A stretch of 64,000 nt of DNA from Arthrobacter sp. PAMC25284 (GTDB lineage Bacteria; Actinomycetota; Actinomycetes; Actinomycetales; Micrococcaceae), in NCBI RefSeq assembly GCF_019443425.1, contig NZ_CP080382.1:2108001-2172000 (forward strand), given 5' to 3'. Under the pieces are notes generated by a model. That model ran no database searches. It was given only the letters and a program-made list of their open reading frames with translations, and had not been told where the DNA came from. Below are positions 49,836 through 59,605 of this stretch, one piece after another (position 1 is the stretch's first letter; each line of letters begins with the position of its first letter). Made by a program: the position numbers and the translations under genes.

Positions 49836-51107
49836 TCAGTCGGACGCCGGACGGGGGTCCACCACGTTACCCATGAAGAGGGGTAATCCGGTTTCGATGT
49901 GGACGATTTCATAATGGAACGGCCGGTCGAAGCGGATCACCTGCAGCGTCCCGTCTCCGGCGCTTGTCTCCTTCGCGTTGATCTGGGTAACCGCCGCGGC
50001 AACCGTTCCTTTCTCCGCCACGGTGATGTTCGCTGCCTGCGCCGCCTGCGTGAGCTTCATGCCCCGTTGGATCGCGTTGAAGTCGGTTTCTGTGTCCAGC
50101 ATCTGTGTCAGCCCCAGCCGGGCGAATACTTTCCGCAGATCGAAGCTGCTCTTGTGGTCCCACGCCGGCAGGTAGATCTGCACCGGCGACGGTGCCGCGG
50201 TTTCAAGGGCCCCTTCGGCCGCGGCGAAACCTCCGGGGTCCGCGACGGGAGCACCTTCATCCGGCAACACGAGCCGCATCATGAAGCCGTCCGCGTAGGG
50301 CAGCTCTACGGCCTGCCAGCCGGGGCCCTCGGCAAAGTCGACGTCCTGGATGGTCTGCATCGTGGGAACGGAGATCTGCTCACGGGACGCCGTCGTAAAG
50401 GGCAAGTCCGCGGTGTCCGAGGGGTCGAAGGGTACTTTCCAGGCCGCCGCGAAGTACACCGCGTTGAGCAGGCTGAAGGTGTTTCTTGGGTCGTACTGCG
50501 CCGGCGCTTCCTTGATCCGGCCACCGGTGTTCTTGTTCACCCAGGCGTCGATTGCCGGCTTCGTGGCAGCCTCATCCGAAAAGTCCACGGGGTAGACACC
50601 GGTACCGTACTGCCGGGCGAGGGTTTCCAGATAAACCTCACCCGTGCGCGCACCCTTGTCCACGAACAGTCCGTTCGCGGTGTGCAGGACCGGCTTCCGC
50701 GGCGGCTCCTTTTCGTCCACCGCGCCGGGGTCGCCGTCGAACTTTTCCAGCGATGCCAGCAGCGCGTTCATGGCTTCGTCCCGGTTGGTTGCCGGGAGTC
50801 CCAGCACGCGGTCCATTTCGGCCGCTGTCTCTCCGGCGGCACCCGCCCGCAGCATGGCCAGCGCAATCAGCAGGCTCACCGGCGACGAGACCACGTTGCC
50901 GTTGCCGGCTTCACCGCCGTCGGCCAGCAGGGCACCACCAAGAGTCCGTGCGGAGTCCCGGAACATTGCCAGCTCATCGGCATGAGAGGACAGGTCCGCG
51001 GAAACCCGTTGGACGCCGTCGGCCGTCAGCATCTCGGGAGCCGACGCGGCGCAGGCAGACAATGCCAAAGCCGCGGCGGCCGCGGCTGCCACAAGTTTTG
51101 CTTTCAT
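49836..51107 (-). CDS. Serpin-family lipoprotein
   Basis: ATG 51107; 423 residues. A signal peptide ends in the lipobox LSAC (lipidated Cys19). The remainder is a full serpin: NVVSSPVSLLIALAMLRAGA, FSLLNAVYFAAAWKVPF, and the hinge of the reactive-centre loop EKGTVAAAVT (365-374), which has the small residues needed for inhibitory serpins, then DRPFHYEIVH and LPLFMGNVVDP. It would be a membrane-anchored protease inhibitor on the cell exterior. Target protease and scissile bond cannot be read with certainty (loop TQINAKETSAGDGTLQ). It is convergent with pdxK. Confidence 0.92.
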   Translation of the reverse strand: MKAKLVAAAAAAALALSACAASAPEMLTADGVQRVSADLSSHADELAMFRDSARTLGGALLADGGEAGNGNVVSSPVSLLIALAMLRAGAAGETAAEMDRVLGLPATNRDEAMNALLASLEKFDGDPGAVDEKEPPRKPVLHTANGLFVDKGARTGEVYLETLARQYGTGVYPVDFSDEAATKPAIDAWVNKNTGGRIKEAPAQYDPRNTFSLLNAVYFAAAWKVPFDPSDTADLPFTTASREQISVPTMQTIQDVDFAEGPGWQAVELPYADGFMMRLVLPDEGAPVADPGGFAAAEGALETAAPSPVQIYLPAWDHKSSFDLRKVFARLGLTQMLDTETDFNAIQRGMKLTQAAQAANITVAEKGTVAAAVTQINAKETSAGDGTLQVIRFDRPFHYEIVHIETGLPLFMGNVVDPRPASD

Positions 51108-51263
51108 TGCCGCCTCCTGGCCCGGTCTCCAGGCATGTTGGTCTGGCGGGACTCCGCCTGGGGCCAGTCAACCAGCAGGAGGCCGGAGGTGGCGATACCT
51201 GCAGGGTCACGGTTTGCCCTCGTTTTGGCCACGCGGCGATGAAGCCGGGGCCACGATGCAGGC

Positions 51264-53012
51264 TCAGCCCCGGGGGATGTTGCGCAGGTTGCTGCGCGCC
51301 ATGCTGACGGCTTCGCCCGCTCCCCGGTTAAGCACGACCTTCGACATCGCCGTGGCGAAGCCCAGGATCTGGGCGCCCTTGATTTTTGGCGGGAGGGAGA
51401 GCGCCTGGGGATCCGTGATCAGTTCCACCAGGGCTGGTCCCGGGTGGGCAAAGGCCTCACGGTAAGCCTGCTCGATCCGGGACGGATCGGTGACCCGGAC
51501 GGCGTGGAAGCCCAGGGCGCGGGCCACCGCGGCGTAGTTGGCGTCGGGCACGTCCACGCCGAAATCGGGAAGCCCGTCCACCAGCATTTCCAGCTTGACC
51601 ATGCCCAGCGTGGCGTTGTTGAACACCACCACCTTGACCGGCAACCGGTGCGCGACCACAGTGATCAGCTCACCCAGCAGCATGGACAACCCACCGTCGC
51701 CCGAGACCGAGACCACCTGGCGGCCTGGATGGGACAGCTGCGCACCGATCGCGTGCGGCAGCGCGTTTGCCATGGAGCCGTGCAGGTACGACCCGATCAG
51801 CCGCCGGGTTCCGAGCGGGTTGATATACCTCGCCGTCCAGACGTTGCACATGCCGGTATCCGCCGTGAGGATCGCGTCCGTGGCAGCGACCTGGTCAAGC
51901 AGCGATGCGGCGTACTCCGGGTGGATCGGTGCAGTCTTTTCCACCTTCCGGGTGTAGGCGCCCACGGCCTTGTTCATTAGCCGGTCGTGCTTCTTGAGCA
52001 TCTTGTCGAGGAAGCGGCGATTCCTCTTTGCCTCGAGCAGCGGCATCAGCGCCGCCAGGGTGGGCAGCACGTCACCGTGGACGGCGATGTCCACATCTGT
52101 CCGCCGGCCCAGATTTTGGGCGGCCCGGTCCACCTGGGCCGTCCGGGTGCCGGGCAGGAACTGGTCGTACGGGAAGTCGGTGCCCAGCAGGATCAGCAGG
52201 TCCGCATCCTCGATCCCCTCGGCCGCGGCGCCGTACCCCAACAGCCCGGTCATGCCGATGTCGTAGGGATTGTCGTACTGCATAAAGTCCTTGCCGCGAA
52301 GGCTGTGACCAATGGGCGCTTTAATGCGCTCGGCAAGCGCCAGGACCTCGTTATGGGCGCCCTGCACACCGATGCCGGCGAAGATCGCGACTTTGCCGGC
52401 CGCATTGATCGCCTCGGCCAATTGCCGGACGCTTTCGGGTGCAGGCGTCAGGGTCGCCGGGACGAACGCCGCTGGCAGCGGAGTGGCGGCGGTTGCCTCC
52501 AGTCCGGCAATGTCGCCGGGCAGGGTGACGACGGCGACTCCGCGGAACGCGACGGCGTGCTGGATGGCGGAGTGCATGACCCGCGGCGCCTGTTCGGCGG
52601 TGCTGATCAGCTCGGAGTAGACCGAGCACTCGTTAAAGAGCCGGTCCGGATGCGTTTCCTGAAAGAAGCTGCTGCCGATCTGCTTGCTGACGATGTGGGA
52701 AGCGATCGCCAGCACCGGCGCCCCGGACCGGTTGGCATCGTAGAGTCCGTTGATCAGATGCAGGTTGCCAGGTCCGCAGGAGCCGGCGCAGACCGCAAGA
52801 CGCCCGGTCAGCTGCGCTTCTGCCGCTGCCGCGAAGGCTGCCGCCTCCTCATGCCGGACATGGATCCAGTCGATACCGCCTTTGCCTGTACCACCCGTCT
52901 TACGGACGGCGTCGACAATCGGGTTGAGACTGTCGCCGACGATGCCATAGATGCGCTGCACTCCGGCAGCCTGGAGTTGTTCGACGAGCTGGGTTGCAAG
53001 TTCCTTGGCCAT
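51264..53012 (-). CDS. poxB: Pyruvate dehydrogenase (quinone), PoxB-type TPP enzyme
   Basis: ATG 53012; 582 residues. It is a three-domain TPP enzyme: N-terminal pyrimidine domain with the catalytic Glu in WIHVRHEEAAAFAAAA, central domain GKVAIFAGIGVQGAHNEVLA, and C-terminal TPP motif SGDGGLSMLLGELITVV ending NNATLG. The order and the phrase VDRAAQNLGRRTDVDIAVHG fit pyruvate:quinone oxidoreductase rather than acetolactate synthase. The reaction is pyruvate to acetate and CO2 with electrons to quinone. It is next to ramB and the glyoxylate genes, consistent with an acetate metabolism block. Confidence 0.88.
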   Translation of the reverse strand: MAKELATQLVEQLQAAGVQRIYGIVGDSLNPIVDAVRKTGGTGKGGIDWIHVRHEEAAAFAAAAEAQLTGRLAVCAGSCGPGNLHLINGLYDANRSGAPVLAIASHIVSKQIGSSFFQETHPDRLFNECSVYSELISTAEQAPRVMHSAIQHAVAFRGVAVVTLPGDIAGLEATAATPLPAAFVPATLTPAPESVRQLAEAINAAGKVAIFAGIGVQGAHNEVLALAERIKAPIGHSLRGKDFMQYDNPYDIGMTGLLGYGAAAEGIEDADLLILLGTDFPYDQFLPGTRTAQVDRAAQNLGRRTDVDIAVHGDVLPTLAALMPLLEAKRNRRFLDKMLKKHDRLMNKAVGAYTRKVEKTAPIHPEYAASLLDQVAATDAILTADTGMCNVWTARYINPLGTRRLIGSYLHGSMANALPHAIGAQLSHPGRQVVSVSGDGGLSMLLGELITVVAHRLPVKVVVFNNATLGMVKLEMLVDGLPDFGVDVPDANYAAVARALGFHAVRVTDPSRIEQAYREAFAHPGPALVELITDPQALSLPPKIKGAQILGFATAMSKVVLNRGAGEAVSMARSNLRNIPRG

Positions 53013-53120
53013 AGTTGCGCACTCCCGCGATCGGATCGATGGGCTGACACCGCCAATATAGTCCGCCGTGCGTCCGCGCCGGGCCGGGCCGGCGAAAGTG
53101 CGGGAGCGTGCGGGGCGTGG

Positions 53121-54632
53121 TCAGCTCCCGGAGTGGGCCTGCAGGAATGAGTAGACCTCGGTCTCGTCCACGCCGGGGAAGGCGCCGGGCGGCATCGCGG
53201 CGAGCAGGTGCGAGTGGGCCCGGGCCGAGGGCCAGGCGTTCCCCGCCCACTCCGCGGTGAGCGACGCGGGCGGTCGTTTGCAGCAACTCTCATCCGGGCA
53301 CGTGGATTTGGACCGTTCGGTGGTGTCCCGGCCCCGGAACCACTTCACTTGCGCGTAGGGCACGCCCACGGAGAGGGAAAACTCGCCGTTGGCGGAACCC
53401 TCGGTCCGGGCCGTGCACCAATACGTCCCGGCCGGAGTGTCCGTGTACTGGTTGTACGCGCTGAATTTGTCCGGTACGTCGAAGACCACCCGCGAGGTCC
53501 AGTTCTTGCAGGAGGGCTGGCCCTCGATGGCGCCGGTGTGATCCTGCGGAAACGTCACGCCGTCGTTCTCGTAGGCCTTGTAGATGATGCCGCTCTTGTG
53601 GGTTTTCTGGAAATGCGTCCGGATGTCCAGGTGTTGCGTGGCGAGGTTGGTGAAGCGGTGAGCGGCCGTCTCGTAGGAGACCGCGAAGGCGTCCCGGATG
53701 TCTTCGACGGCGATTTCCTTGGCCTCTTTGGCCCGCTGGAGGAATTCCACAGTGGCCTGTTCTGGCAGCAAAAGGGCCGCGGCGAAGTAGTTCGTGGCCA
53801 CTCGCTGCATCAGGAAATCGCCATAGTTGGTGGGAGTCTGGTGGCCCAGGACGTAGTGGCCGAGTGCCTGCAGCAGCACCGACCGGGGGTCGTGATCGCT
53901 CCTGCCGCCCTGGGTGAGGTAAATTCGGCGGTTCTTTAGATCGGTCACCGAGCGGGTGGAATGTGGCAGGTCCCCCACGTGGTGGAGGCTGAAACCGAGG
54001 TGCCCGGCAATGTCCGCGATGATGTGGTGGGACAGCGGACCGCTCGTGTGGCCCACCGCGGCAAGGACCTTCAGCGCTTCCGCTTCGTACTCCGGAAAGT
54101 AGTTGTTCCGTTTCCGCATCATGGCCCGCAGCTCACCGTTGGCGCGGCGTGCCTCCTCCGGCGTCGCGACCTGCTCGTTGAGCCGGCGCTCAAGCTCATG
54201 TTGCAGGCCCACCATGGACTCCAGCACGTCCATCGGAAGCCGCGAGCTGATGCGGATTTTCGGCAGGTTCAGCGACTCGTAAATTGGGCTGCGCTGGTAG
54301 CGTTCGAGTTCAATCTCCAGGGCCGCGCGGCGGTTGGGCGGTTCGGCGCCGAGGAGTTCATCGATGCTCGTCCCGAGCGCTGCGGCGAGCTGCTGCAGGA
54401 GCCCGAGTTTGGGTTCCCGCTTGCCGTTTTCGATCAGGCTCAACTGGCTCGGGGCGGTCCCGACGGCGGCACTCAGGTCATCGAGCGTAAGTCCCGCCGC
54501 TTTCCGCAGGTGCCGGACGCGGCGGCCCATGCTGATGACGTCCACTTCCACCGCGGCGGCAGGGGCGGGCGGCGATGACGGGCTGTTCCAGCTGGCAGGG
54601 TGCATTTCTTGAGAATACGCGAAGAAGTGCAT
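53121..54632 (-). CDS. ramB: RamB-type regulator of acetate metabolism (XRE + ImmA/IrrE-like + ScfR)
   Basis: 503 residues from ATG 54632; an inner ATG at 54605 is equally possible. The XRE HTH (about 33-85, GLTLDDLSAAVGTAPSQLSL) is followed by an ImmA/IrrE-like domain with LLQALGHYVLGHQTP, where the metallopeptidase HExxH is degenerate, and the ScfR short-chain acyl-CoA regulator C-terminus with a Cys cluster (STCPDESCCKRPP). In Corynebacterium glutamicum RamB represses aceA, aceB and related genes. Here it is divergent from aceA by 156 bp and probably controls both directions. The effector may be a short acyl-CoA or redox state; inferred. Confidence 0.88.
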   Translation of the reverse strand: MHFFAYSQEMHPASWNSPSSPPAPAAAVEVDVISMGRRVRHLRKAAGLTLDDLSAAVGTAPSQLSLIENGKREPKLGLLQQLAAALGTSIDELLGAEPPNRRAALEIELERYQRSPIYESLNLPKIRISSRLPMDVLESMVGLQHELERRLNEQVATPEEARRANGELRAMMRKRNNYFPEYEAEALKVLAAVGHTSGPLSHHIIADIAGHLGFSLHHVGDLPHSTRSVTDLKNRRIYLTQGGRSDHDPRSVLLQALGHYVLGHQTPTNYGDFLMQRVATNYFAAALLLPEQATVEFLQRAKEAKEIAVEDIRDAFAVSYETAAHRFTNLATQHLDIRTHFQKTHKSGIIYKAYENDGVTFPQDHTGAIEGQPSCKNWTSRVVFDVPDKFSAYNQYTDTPAGTYWCTARTEGSANGEFSLSVGVPYAQVKWFRGRDTTERSKSTCPDESCCKRPPASLTAEWAGNAWPSARAHSHLLAAMPPGAFPGVDETEVYSFLQAHSGS

Positions 54633-54788
54633 TTCTTTCCATCATTCTGCTCTGGCAAACCCCGTGAAAGTGCAGAAAAGTAGGTCTTACGAAAAGAAAC
54701 GCCCTCCGGACCCGCCGTCACGAACTGCATGAAAGCAGCTCAGGCCGGGTCCGGGCCCTGCGGGCCGGACCCCAACAAGGAGACAACG
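54600..54788. promoter_or_regulatory. ramB/aceA divergent promoter region with repeats
   Basis: GTGCATTTCTT occurs at 54600-54610 and 54627-54637, exactly 27 bp apart, overlapping the possible ramB starts. A TTTGCCAGA-type element in reverse (TCTGGCAAAC, 54651-54660) partly resembles the RamB core TTTGCAAA. AAGGAG (54777-54782) precedes aceA. The operators are candidates only. Confidence 0.4.
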
Positions 54789-56120
54789 ATGACTTCAGCA
54801 TTTGAGCCCACCCAGCAGACTCCCCAGCAGCAGGCAGCAGCACTGGAGCTCGAGTGGGCTGCCAACCCGCGCTGGGAAGGTATCACCCGCGACTACAAGG
54901 CGTCCGACGTCGTCCGCCTCCGCGGCCGGGTCTCCGAAGAACACACGCTGGCCCGCCGCGGCTCGGAAAAGCTGTGGAAGCAGCTCACCGAAGAGCACAG
55001 CACCGGCCAGTACACAAACGCCCTCGGCGCACTGACCGGTAACCAGGCCGTGCAGCAGGTCAAGGCCGGACTGCGCGCCATCTATCTCTCCGGCTGGCAG
55101 GTCGCCGCGGACGCCAACAACTCCGGCCACACCTACCCGGACCAGTCCCTCTACCCGGCCAACTCGGTCCCCACCGTGGTCCGCCGGATCAACAACGCGC
55201 TGCTCCGCGCCGACCAGATCGAATTCTCCGAGGGCATCCAGACGGTCGAGGACTGGATGGTGCCGATCGTCGCCGACGCCGAGGCCGGCTTCGGCGGCCC
55301 GCTGAATGCCTACGAGCTGATGAAGTCCATGATCCAGGCCGGCGCCGCGGGCGTTCACTGGGAAGACCAGCTCGCGTCGGAAAAGAAGTGCGGCCACCTC
55401 GGCGGCAAGGTCCTCATCCCGACCCAGCAGCACGTCCGGACCCTGAACGCTGCCCGGCTTGCCGCCGACGTCGCCGGCACCCCATCGGTCATCATCGCCC
55501 GCACCGATGCCGAGGCGGCCACCCTGATCACCTCCGACGTCGACGAGCGGGACCAGGAATTCATCCTCCGCGAAGGTGGGCAGCCGGTCCGCACCCCGGA
55601 GGGCTTCTACAAGGTCCGCAACGGAGTCGAGCCCTGCATCGCCCGCGCCAAGGCCTACGCCCCGTACGCGGACCTGATCTGGATGGAAACGGGCACCCCG
55701 GACCTGGAGCTGGCCCGCAAGTTCGCCGAGTCCGTCAAGGCCGACTTCCCCGACCAGATGCTCTCCTACAACTGCTCGCCGTCTTTCAACTGGCGCAAGC
55801 ACCTCGACGACGCCACCATCGCTAAGTTCCAGCGCGAACTCGGCGCCATGGGCTTCACGTTCCAGTTCATCACTCTGGCCGGTTTCCACGCCCTGAACTA
55901 CTCGATGTTCGATCTCGCCCACGGCTACGCCCGGGACGGCATGAGCGCCTACGTCGAACTGCAGGAAAAAGAATTCGCCTCCGAAGCACGCGGCTACACC
56001 GCAACCAAGCACCAGCGCGAAGTCGGCACCGGCTACTTCGACGATATTGCCACCGCGCTCAACCCGAACGCGTCCACGCTGGCCCTGGTGGGATCCACCG
56101 AAGAAGGCCAGTTCCACTAA
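54789..56120 (+). CDS. aceA: Isocitrate lyase
   Basis: ATG 54789 follows AAGGAG; a further upstream in-frame ATG lacks a ribosome site. 443 residues. The active-site signature KKCGH is at 199-203 with catalytic Cys201, the metal-binding stretch [12 protein letters not shown] at about 159-170, and the conserved SPSFNW-like [14 protein letters not shown]. The enzyme splits isocitrate into glyoxylate and succinate, the first glyoxylate-shunt step, allowing growth on acetate or fatty acids. aceB follows in the same direction behind a strong hairpin. Confidence 0.96.
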   Translation: MTSAFEPTQQTPQQQAAALELEWAANPRWEGITRDYKASDVVRLRGRVSEEHTLARRGSEKLWKQLTEEHSTGQYTNALGALTGNQAVQQVKAGLRAIYLSGWQVAADANNSGHTYPDQSLYPANSVPTVVRRINNALLRADQIEFSEGIQTVEDWMVPIVADAEAGFGGPLNAYELMKSMIQAGAAGVHWEDQLASEKKCGHLGGKVLIPTQQHVRTLNAARLAADVAGTPSVIIARTDAEAATLITSDVDERDQEFILREGGQPVRTPEGFYKVRNGVEPCIARAKAYAPYADLIWMETGTPDLELARKFAESVKADFPDQMLSYNCSPSFNWRKHLDDATIAKFQRELGAMGFTFQFITLAGFHALNYSMFDLAHGYARDGMSAYVELQEKEFASEARGYTATKHQREVGTGYFDDIATALNPNASTLALVGSTEEGQFH

Positions 56121-56184
56121 CGCTTACGACGGCGGCGCCTGGGTCCGGCCTTCGGTCCGGCATTGCTCTGCCTGCTATTCCCCA

Positions 56185-56225
56185 TGTCCGGGTCTGACCT
56201 CGCTGAGCGAGGTCAGACCCGGACA
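56185..56225 (+). terminator. Strong stem-loop between aceA and aceB
   Basis: An 18-bp perfect stem (56185-56202 with 56208-56225) with a 5-base loop lies 65 bp after aceA and 109 bp before aceB. The following bases CAGGGCCCCTTTT include a short T run. It may end aceA transcripts or attenuate aceB, giving unequal expression. Confidence 0.75.
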
Positions 56226-56333
56226 CAGGGCCCCTTTTACGCAGGCTGCCGCAACACCGGCACCTTCAGCCTCGCGCAGACGTCACCTGGCCACCCGCCG
56301 TCGAACTTCCTTCTTGCTTTTAGGAGTATTGAA

Positions 56334-57998
56334 ATGAACAGCTTCACTGACAACTTCACCATCAACGGTGTGACCCTGACGGCCCAGCCCATTTGCCGCC
56401 AGAGCGAGGTCCTCACCCCGGACGCACTGGCCTTCGTTGCACAGCTGCACAAGGCCACCGCGGCACGGCGGCTGGAGCTGCTGCAGGCCCGCCGGGACCG
56501 CCGCGCGCAGATCACCAAGGGACAGGACCCCCGCTTCCTGCGCGAGACCGAATCGGTCCGCAATGATCCCAACTGGCGCGTCGCTCCCCCGGCCCCGGGA
56601 CTTCAGGACCGTCGCGTCGAAATTACCGGCCCGGTGGACAAGAAGATGACAATTAACGCCCTCAACTCCGGTGCGAAGGTCTGGCTCGCGGACATGGAGG
56701 ATTCTTCCACCCCGTCCTGGCGCAACGTGATCCAGGGCCAGTTGAACCTGACCGATGCCTTGGAGCGGCGGATCGACTTCACCTCGCCGGAGGGCAAGGA
56801 ATACAAGCTCCGCGCCGCCGAAGACCTGCCCACCATTGTTGTCCGGCCCCGGGGCTGGCACTTGCCGGAGAAGCACATGCTCATTGGGGGCACGCCGATC
56901 GCCGGCGGGATTGTGGACTTCGGCTTGTACTTCTTCCACAACGCCCGGCGTCTCATAGCCCAGGGCAAGGGGCCGTACTTCTACCTGCCCAAGATTGAAA
57001 ACCACCTCGAAGCCCGGCTGTGGAATGACATCTTCATCCTCGCCCAGGACCTTCTGGGCATCCCGCAGGGCACCATCCGCGCTACGGTGCTGATCGAGAC
57101 CATCACGGCCTCGTTCGAAATGGAGGAAATCCTCTACGAGCTCCGCGACCACGCTGCGGGCTTGAACGCCGGCCGGTGGGACTACATCTTTTCCCTGATC
57201 AAGAACTTCCGCACCCGCGGCGCCCGCTTCGTGCTCCCGGACCGCGGCCAGGTCACCATGACCCAGCCGTTCATGCGCGCCTACACCGAGCAACTGGTCC
57301 GCGCCTGCCACAAGCGCGGTGCCATGGCGATCGGCGGAATGGCCGCGGCCGTGCCCAACCGCAAGGATCCGGAAGCGAACGCCATTGCGATCGGGAAGGT
57401 CCGTGCAGATAAGACCCGGGAGGCCGGCGACGGCTTCGACGGCTCGTGGGTGGCCCACCCGGACCTGGTTCCGGTCTGCCTCGAGGTGTTCGACGGCGTC
57501 CTCGGCGACCGTCCGCACCAGCTGGACCGGCTCCGCGAGGACGTCATCCCGGACGACCGTGCGCTGCTGGACATCGCCGCCTCCACCGGCACCATCACCG
57601 ACCAGGGCATCCGGAACAACATCGAAGTCGGCATCCGCTACATCGAGTCCTGGCTCCGGGGCAACGGCGCTGTCGCCATCCACAACCTGATGGAGGACGC
57701 CGCGACCGCGGAGATCTCCCGGTCCCAGCTGTGGCAGTGGATTTTCTCCCGCGCCATCACGGACACGGGCGACGTCATAACCCGCGAAGGAGTGGAAGAC
57801 ATGCTGGACGAGGAGTTCGCCCGGTTGGAGCGCTTCGAAGGGGACAGGTTCGCCGATGCGCGGGACATCTTTGAGGAAGTCACGCTCGGCGCCGACTTCC
57901 CGGCCTTCCTGACCCTCCCCGCGTACGACCGGTTCCTGCACGAGGCCCGCGACGGCGTTGAGGTTCTCCGCGAGGACCCCTCGCTCGTGCCGGCGTAA
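56334..57998 (+). CDS. aceB: Malate synthase A
   Basis: ATG 56334 follows AGGAG; a longer upstream frame passes through the aceA-aceB hairpin and is unlikely. 554 residues, the usual length of the A isoform. Marks are [16 protein letters not shown], the family signature [33 protein letters not shown], and the C-terminal [18 protein letters not shown]. It condenses glyoxylate with acetyl-CoA to malate, completing the glyoxylate shunt after aceA. RamB upstream is the likely regulator. Confidence 0.96.
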   Translation: MNSFTDNFTINGVTLTAQPICRQSEVLTPDALAFVAQLHKATAARRLELLQARRDRRAQITKGQDPRFLRETESVRNDPNWRVAPPAPGLQDRRVEITGPVDKKMTINALNSGAKVWLADMEDSSTPSWRNVIQGQLNLTDALERRIDFTSPEGKEYKLRAAEDLPTIVVRPRGWHLPEKHMLIGGTPIAGGIVDFGLYFFHNARRLIAQGKGPYFYLPKIENHLEARLWNDIFILAQDLLGIPQGTIRATVLIETITASFEMEEILYELRDHAAGLNAGRWDYIFSLIKNFRTRGARFVLPDRGQVTMTQPFMRAYTEQLVRACHKRGAMAIGGMAAAVPNRKDPEANAIAIGKVRADKTREAGDGFDGSWVAHPDLVPVCLEVFDGVLGDRPHQLDRLREDVIPDDRALLDIAASTGTITDQGIRNNIEVGIRYIESWLRGNGAVAIHNLMEDAATAEISRSQLWQWIFSRAITDTGDVITREGVEDMLDEEFARLERFEGDRFADARDIFEEVTLGADFPAFLTLPAYDRFLHEARDGVEVLREDPSLVPA

Positions 57999-58049
57999 CC
58001 GCCGCCTTGGCTGGCGGGGCCGGCGCAGCCGGTCGCGTCAGCACCAGAT

Positions 58050-58119
58050 TTCCGTCAGCTGGGCTGCCCGCCCTTCGCAACAGGCAGCCCGAAATCCGGG
58101 TGGCAGCCCAGCGACGGAA
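58050..58119. terminator. Stem-loop with a competing pairing, after aceB
   Basis: TTCCGTCAGCTGGGCTGCC (58050-58068) pairs with its complement at 58102-58119 with one bulged A. The segment GGGCTGCC can instead pair with GGCAGCCC at 58083-58090. It is probably a bidirectional terminator between aceB and the convergent MFS gene. Confidence 0.55.
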
Positions 58120-58156
58120 CACCTCGTCTACGACACCGACAACGGCGTCGGGACCC

Positions 58157-58197
58157 CAGTTGAGGCCCATGTCCACGAAGGGCATGGGCCTCAACTG
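58157..58197. terminator. Second stem-loop between aceB and the MFS gene
   Basis: A 15-bp perfect stem (58157-58171 with 58183-58197) closes an 11-base loop. It lies between the two convergent genes and could end transcription from either side. The interval 57999-58298 has no gene. Confidence 0.65.
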
Positions 58198-58298
58198 TGG
58201 TTCCAGCGCACCAGGGCGGCACACCTCAAGCGCGGGAATGCCTCATCAATTCGCTCGACGGCGAGGAGCTGGTCGGCGCGCGGGTGCGGGGGCCGGCG

Positions 58299-59492
58299 TC
58301 AGCGCGGCGACGGCACGTGCCGCAGGGACAGTGCGGTTCCCACAATGAAGGTTGTTACGGAGCCCAGGATCAGCAGCAAGGGAACAGTCCAGGTGCCGCT
58401 TGCCCCGTGCGCGGCACCCAGCAGGGTGGGGGCGAGCGCGCCGACGGAATACCCCGCGCCCTGGACGACGGCGGACATTCGGCCCGCCGAGGCCTGGTCC
58501 CGGGCCAGCCGGATGATCGCGATGAAGATCAGCGTGATGCCTCCGCCCTGGGCGATGCCGCCGAGCGAGGACCACAGCCACCACAATTGCGGCGCCAACA
58601 TCAGGCCCAGCGGAACGGTCAGCCACAACAGCCCCAACCCGAGGCCGGCATTCCGCGGGCTGGCGTATCGGGCCGCGAACGGAATCCCCAGCGCGCCGGC
58701 GATGGCCAGGATCTGGAAGAGCGAAGATGCGGCGCCCGCCGCCGAGGGCGCCATCCCCAGTTCGTCCGCCAGCAGGCTGGGCAGCCACGCAGTAACCCCG
58801 TAATACGAGAACGCCTGCCCCGCGAACCCCGCTGTCAGGGCCACCGTGATCCAGCGCGACGCCGGCGGCAGGGCGGCCTGCGCCGGGTCCGGAAGCGCGA
58901 TGGCCTCCGGGATGAAGGCCCGGCGGCCGACGGCCACCAGCCACGCCGCCCCGGCGGCGACGGCGAAGAGCCCACCGGCGGCCAGCGCCAGCCGCCACCC
59001 AAACAGTTCGGCCAGCGGCGCCGTCACCATGGAGGTCAGGAAGGATCCGATGTTCAGGGCCGCAGTGTAGATACCCATCGCAGTGCCCTGCCTCGCCGGA
59101 GCGAAATCACGCCGGATGATCAGCGGGACGACGATGTTGCCGATGGTGATGGCCAGGCCGATCATGACAGTGCCGATCATCACGAGAGCGCCGTCGCCCG
59201 AGGAACGCACCAGCACGCCGGCGAGCACCCCCAGCAGCGTCAGCGTGATCGCGGCCTCCGGGCCGAGCCTCCGCCCTGTCAGGGCCGCCAGCGGCGCGGC
59301 CAGGGCGAAGCACAGCACCGGGATCCCGGTCAGGAAACCCAGCTCCACCGCGGTGAAACCGAGATCGCTTTGGATCTCGCCGACGACCGGCGCCACGGCG
59401 ATGAAAGGACCCCGCATATTCAGGGCAATGAGGCCGATTGCCGCCAACAGGATCCAGCTGCGCGGCAGCTTCGCCAGGACGTTGGCGCTCAT
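58299..59492 (-). CDS. MFS transporter, CynX/NimT-like
   Basis: 397 residues from ATG 59492; a TTG at 59519 is possible but lacks a ribosome site. Twelve membrane helices are evident, beginning SWILLAAIGLIALNMRGPFI with the phrase NMRGP typical of the CynX/NimT group. The group's loops GRRLGPEAA and IRRDFAPARQGTAMGIYTAA also appear. Members export or import cyanate, nitroimidazoles or related small anions; the substrate is not known here. It is convergent with aceB. Confidence 0.85.
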   Translation of the reverse strand: MSANVLAKLPRSWILLAAIGLIALNMRGPFIAVAPVVGEIQSDLGFTAVELGFLTGIPVLCFALAAPLAALTGRRLGPEAAITLTLLGVLAGVLVRSSGDGALVMIGTVMIGLAITIGNIVVPLIIRRDFAPARQGTAMGIYTAALNIGSFLTSMVTAPLAELFGWRLALAAGGLFAVAAGAAWLVAVGRRAFIPEAIALPDPAQAALPPASRWITVALTAGFAGQAFSYYGVTAWLPSLLADELGMAPSAAGAASSLFQILAIAGALGIPFAARYASPRNAGLGLGLLWLTVPLGLMLAPQLWWLWSSLGGIAQGGGITLIFIAIIRLARDQASAGRMSAVVQGAGYSVGALAPTLLGAAHGASGTWTVPLLLILGSVTTFIVGTALSLRHVPSPR

Positions 59493-59605
59493 GGGTGCCA
59501 CGGCGTGGCCGGCACGCAAAAATATGTTTTCATCAGACCCATTGCTATCACGTGCCTGAACCGGCGCCGATTATGACGTCGCTTGGGGCCCGGTCCCGGC
59601 CCGCG

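Noticed and set aside
54795-57941. Long minus-strand frames opposite aceA and aceB
   Set aside because: Antisense to two enzymes with full signatures; no start signal and no recognisable protein.
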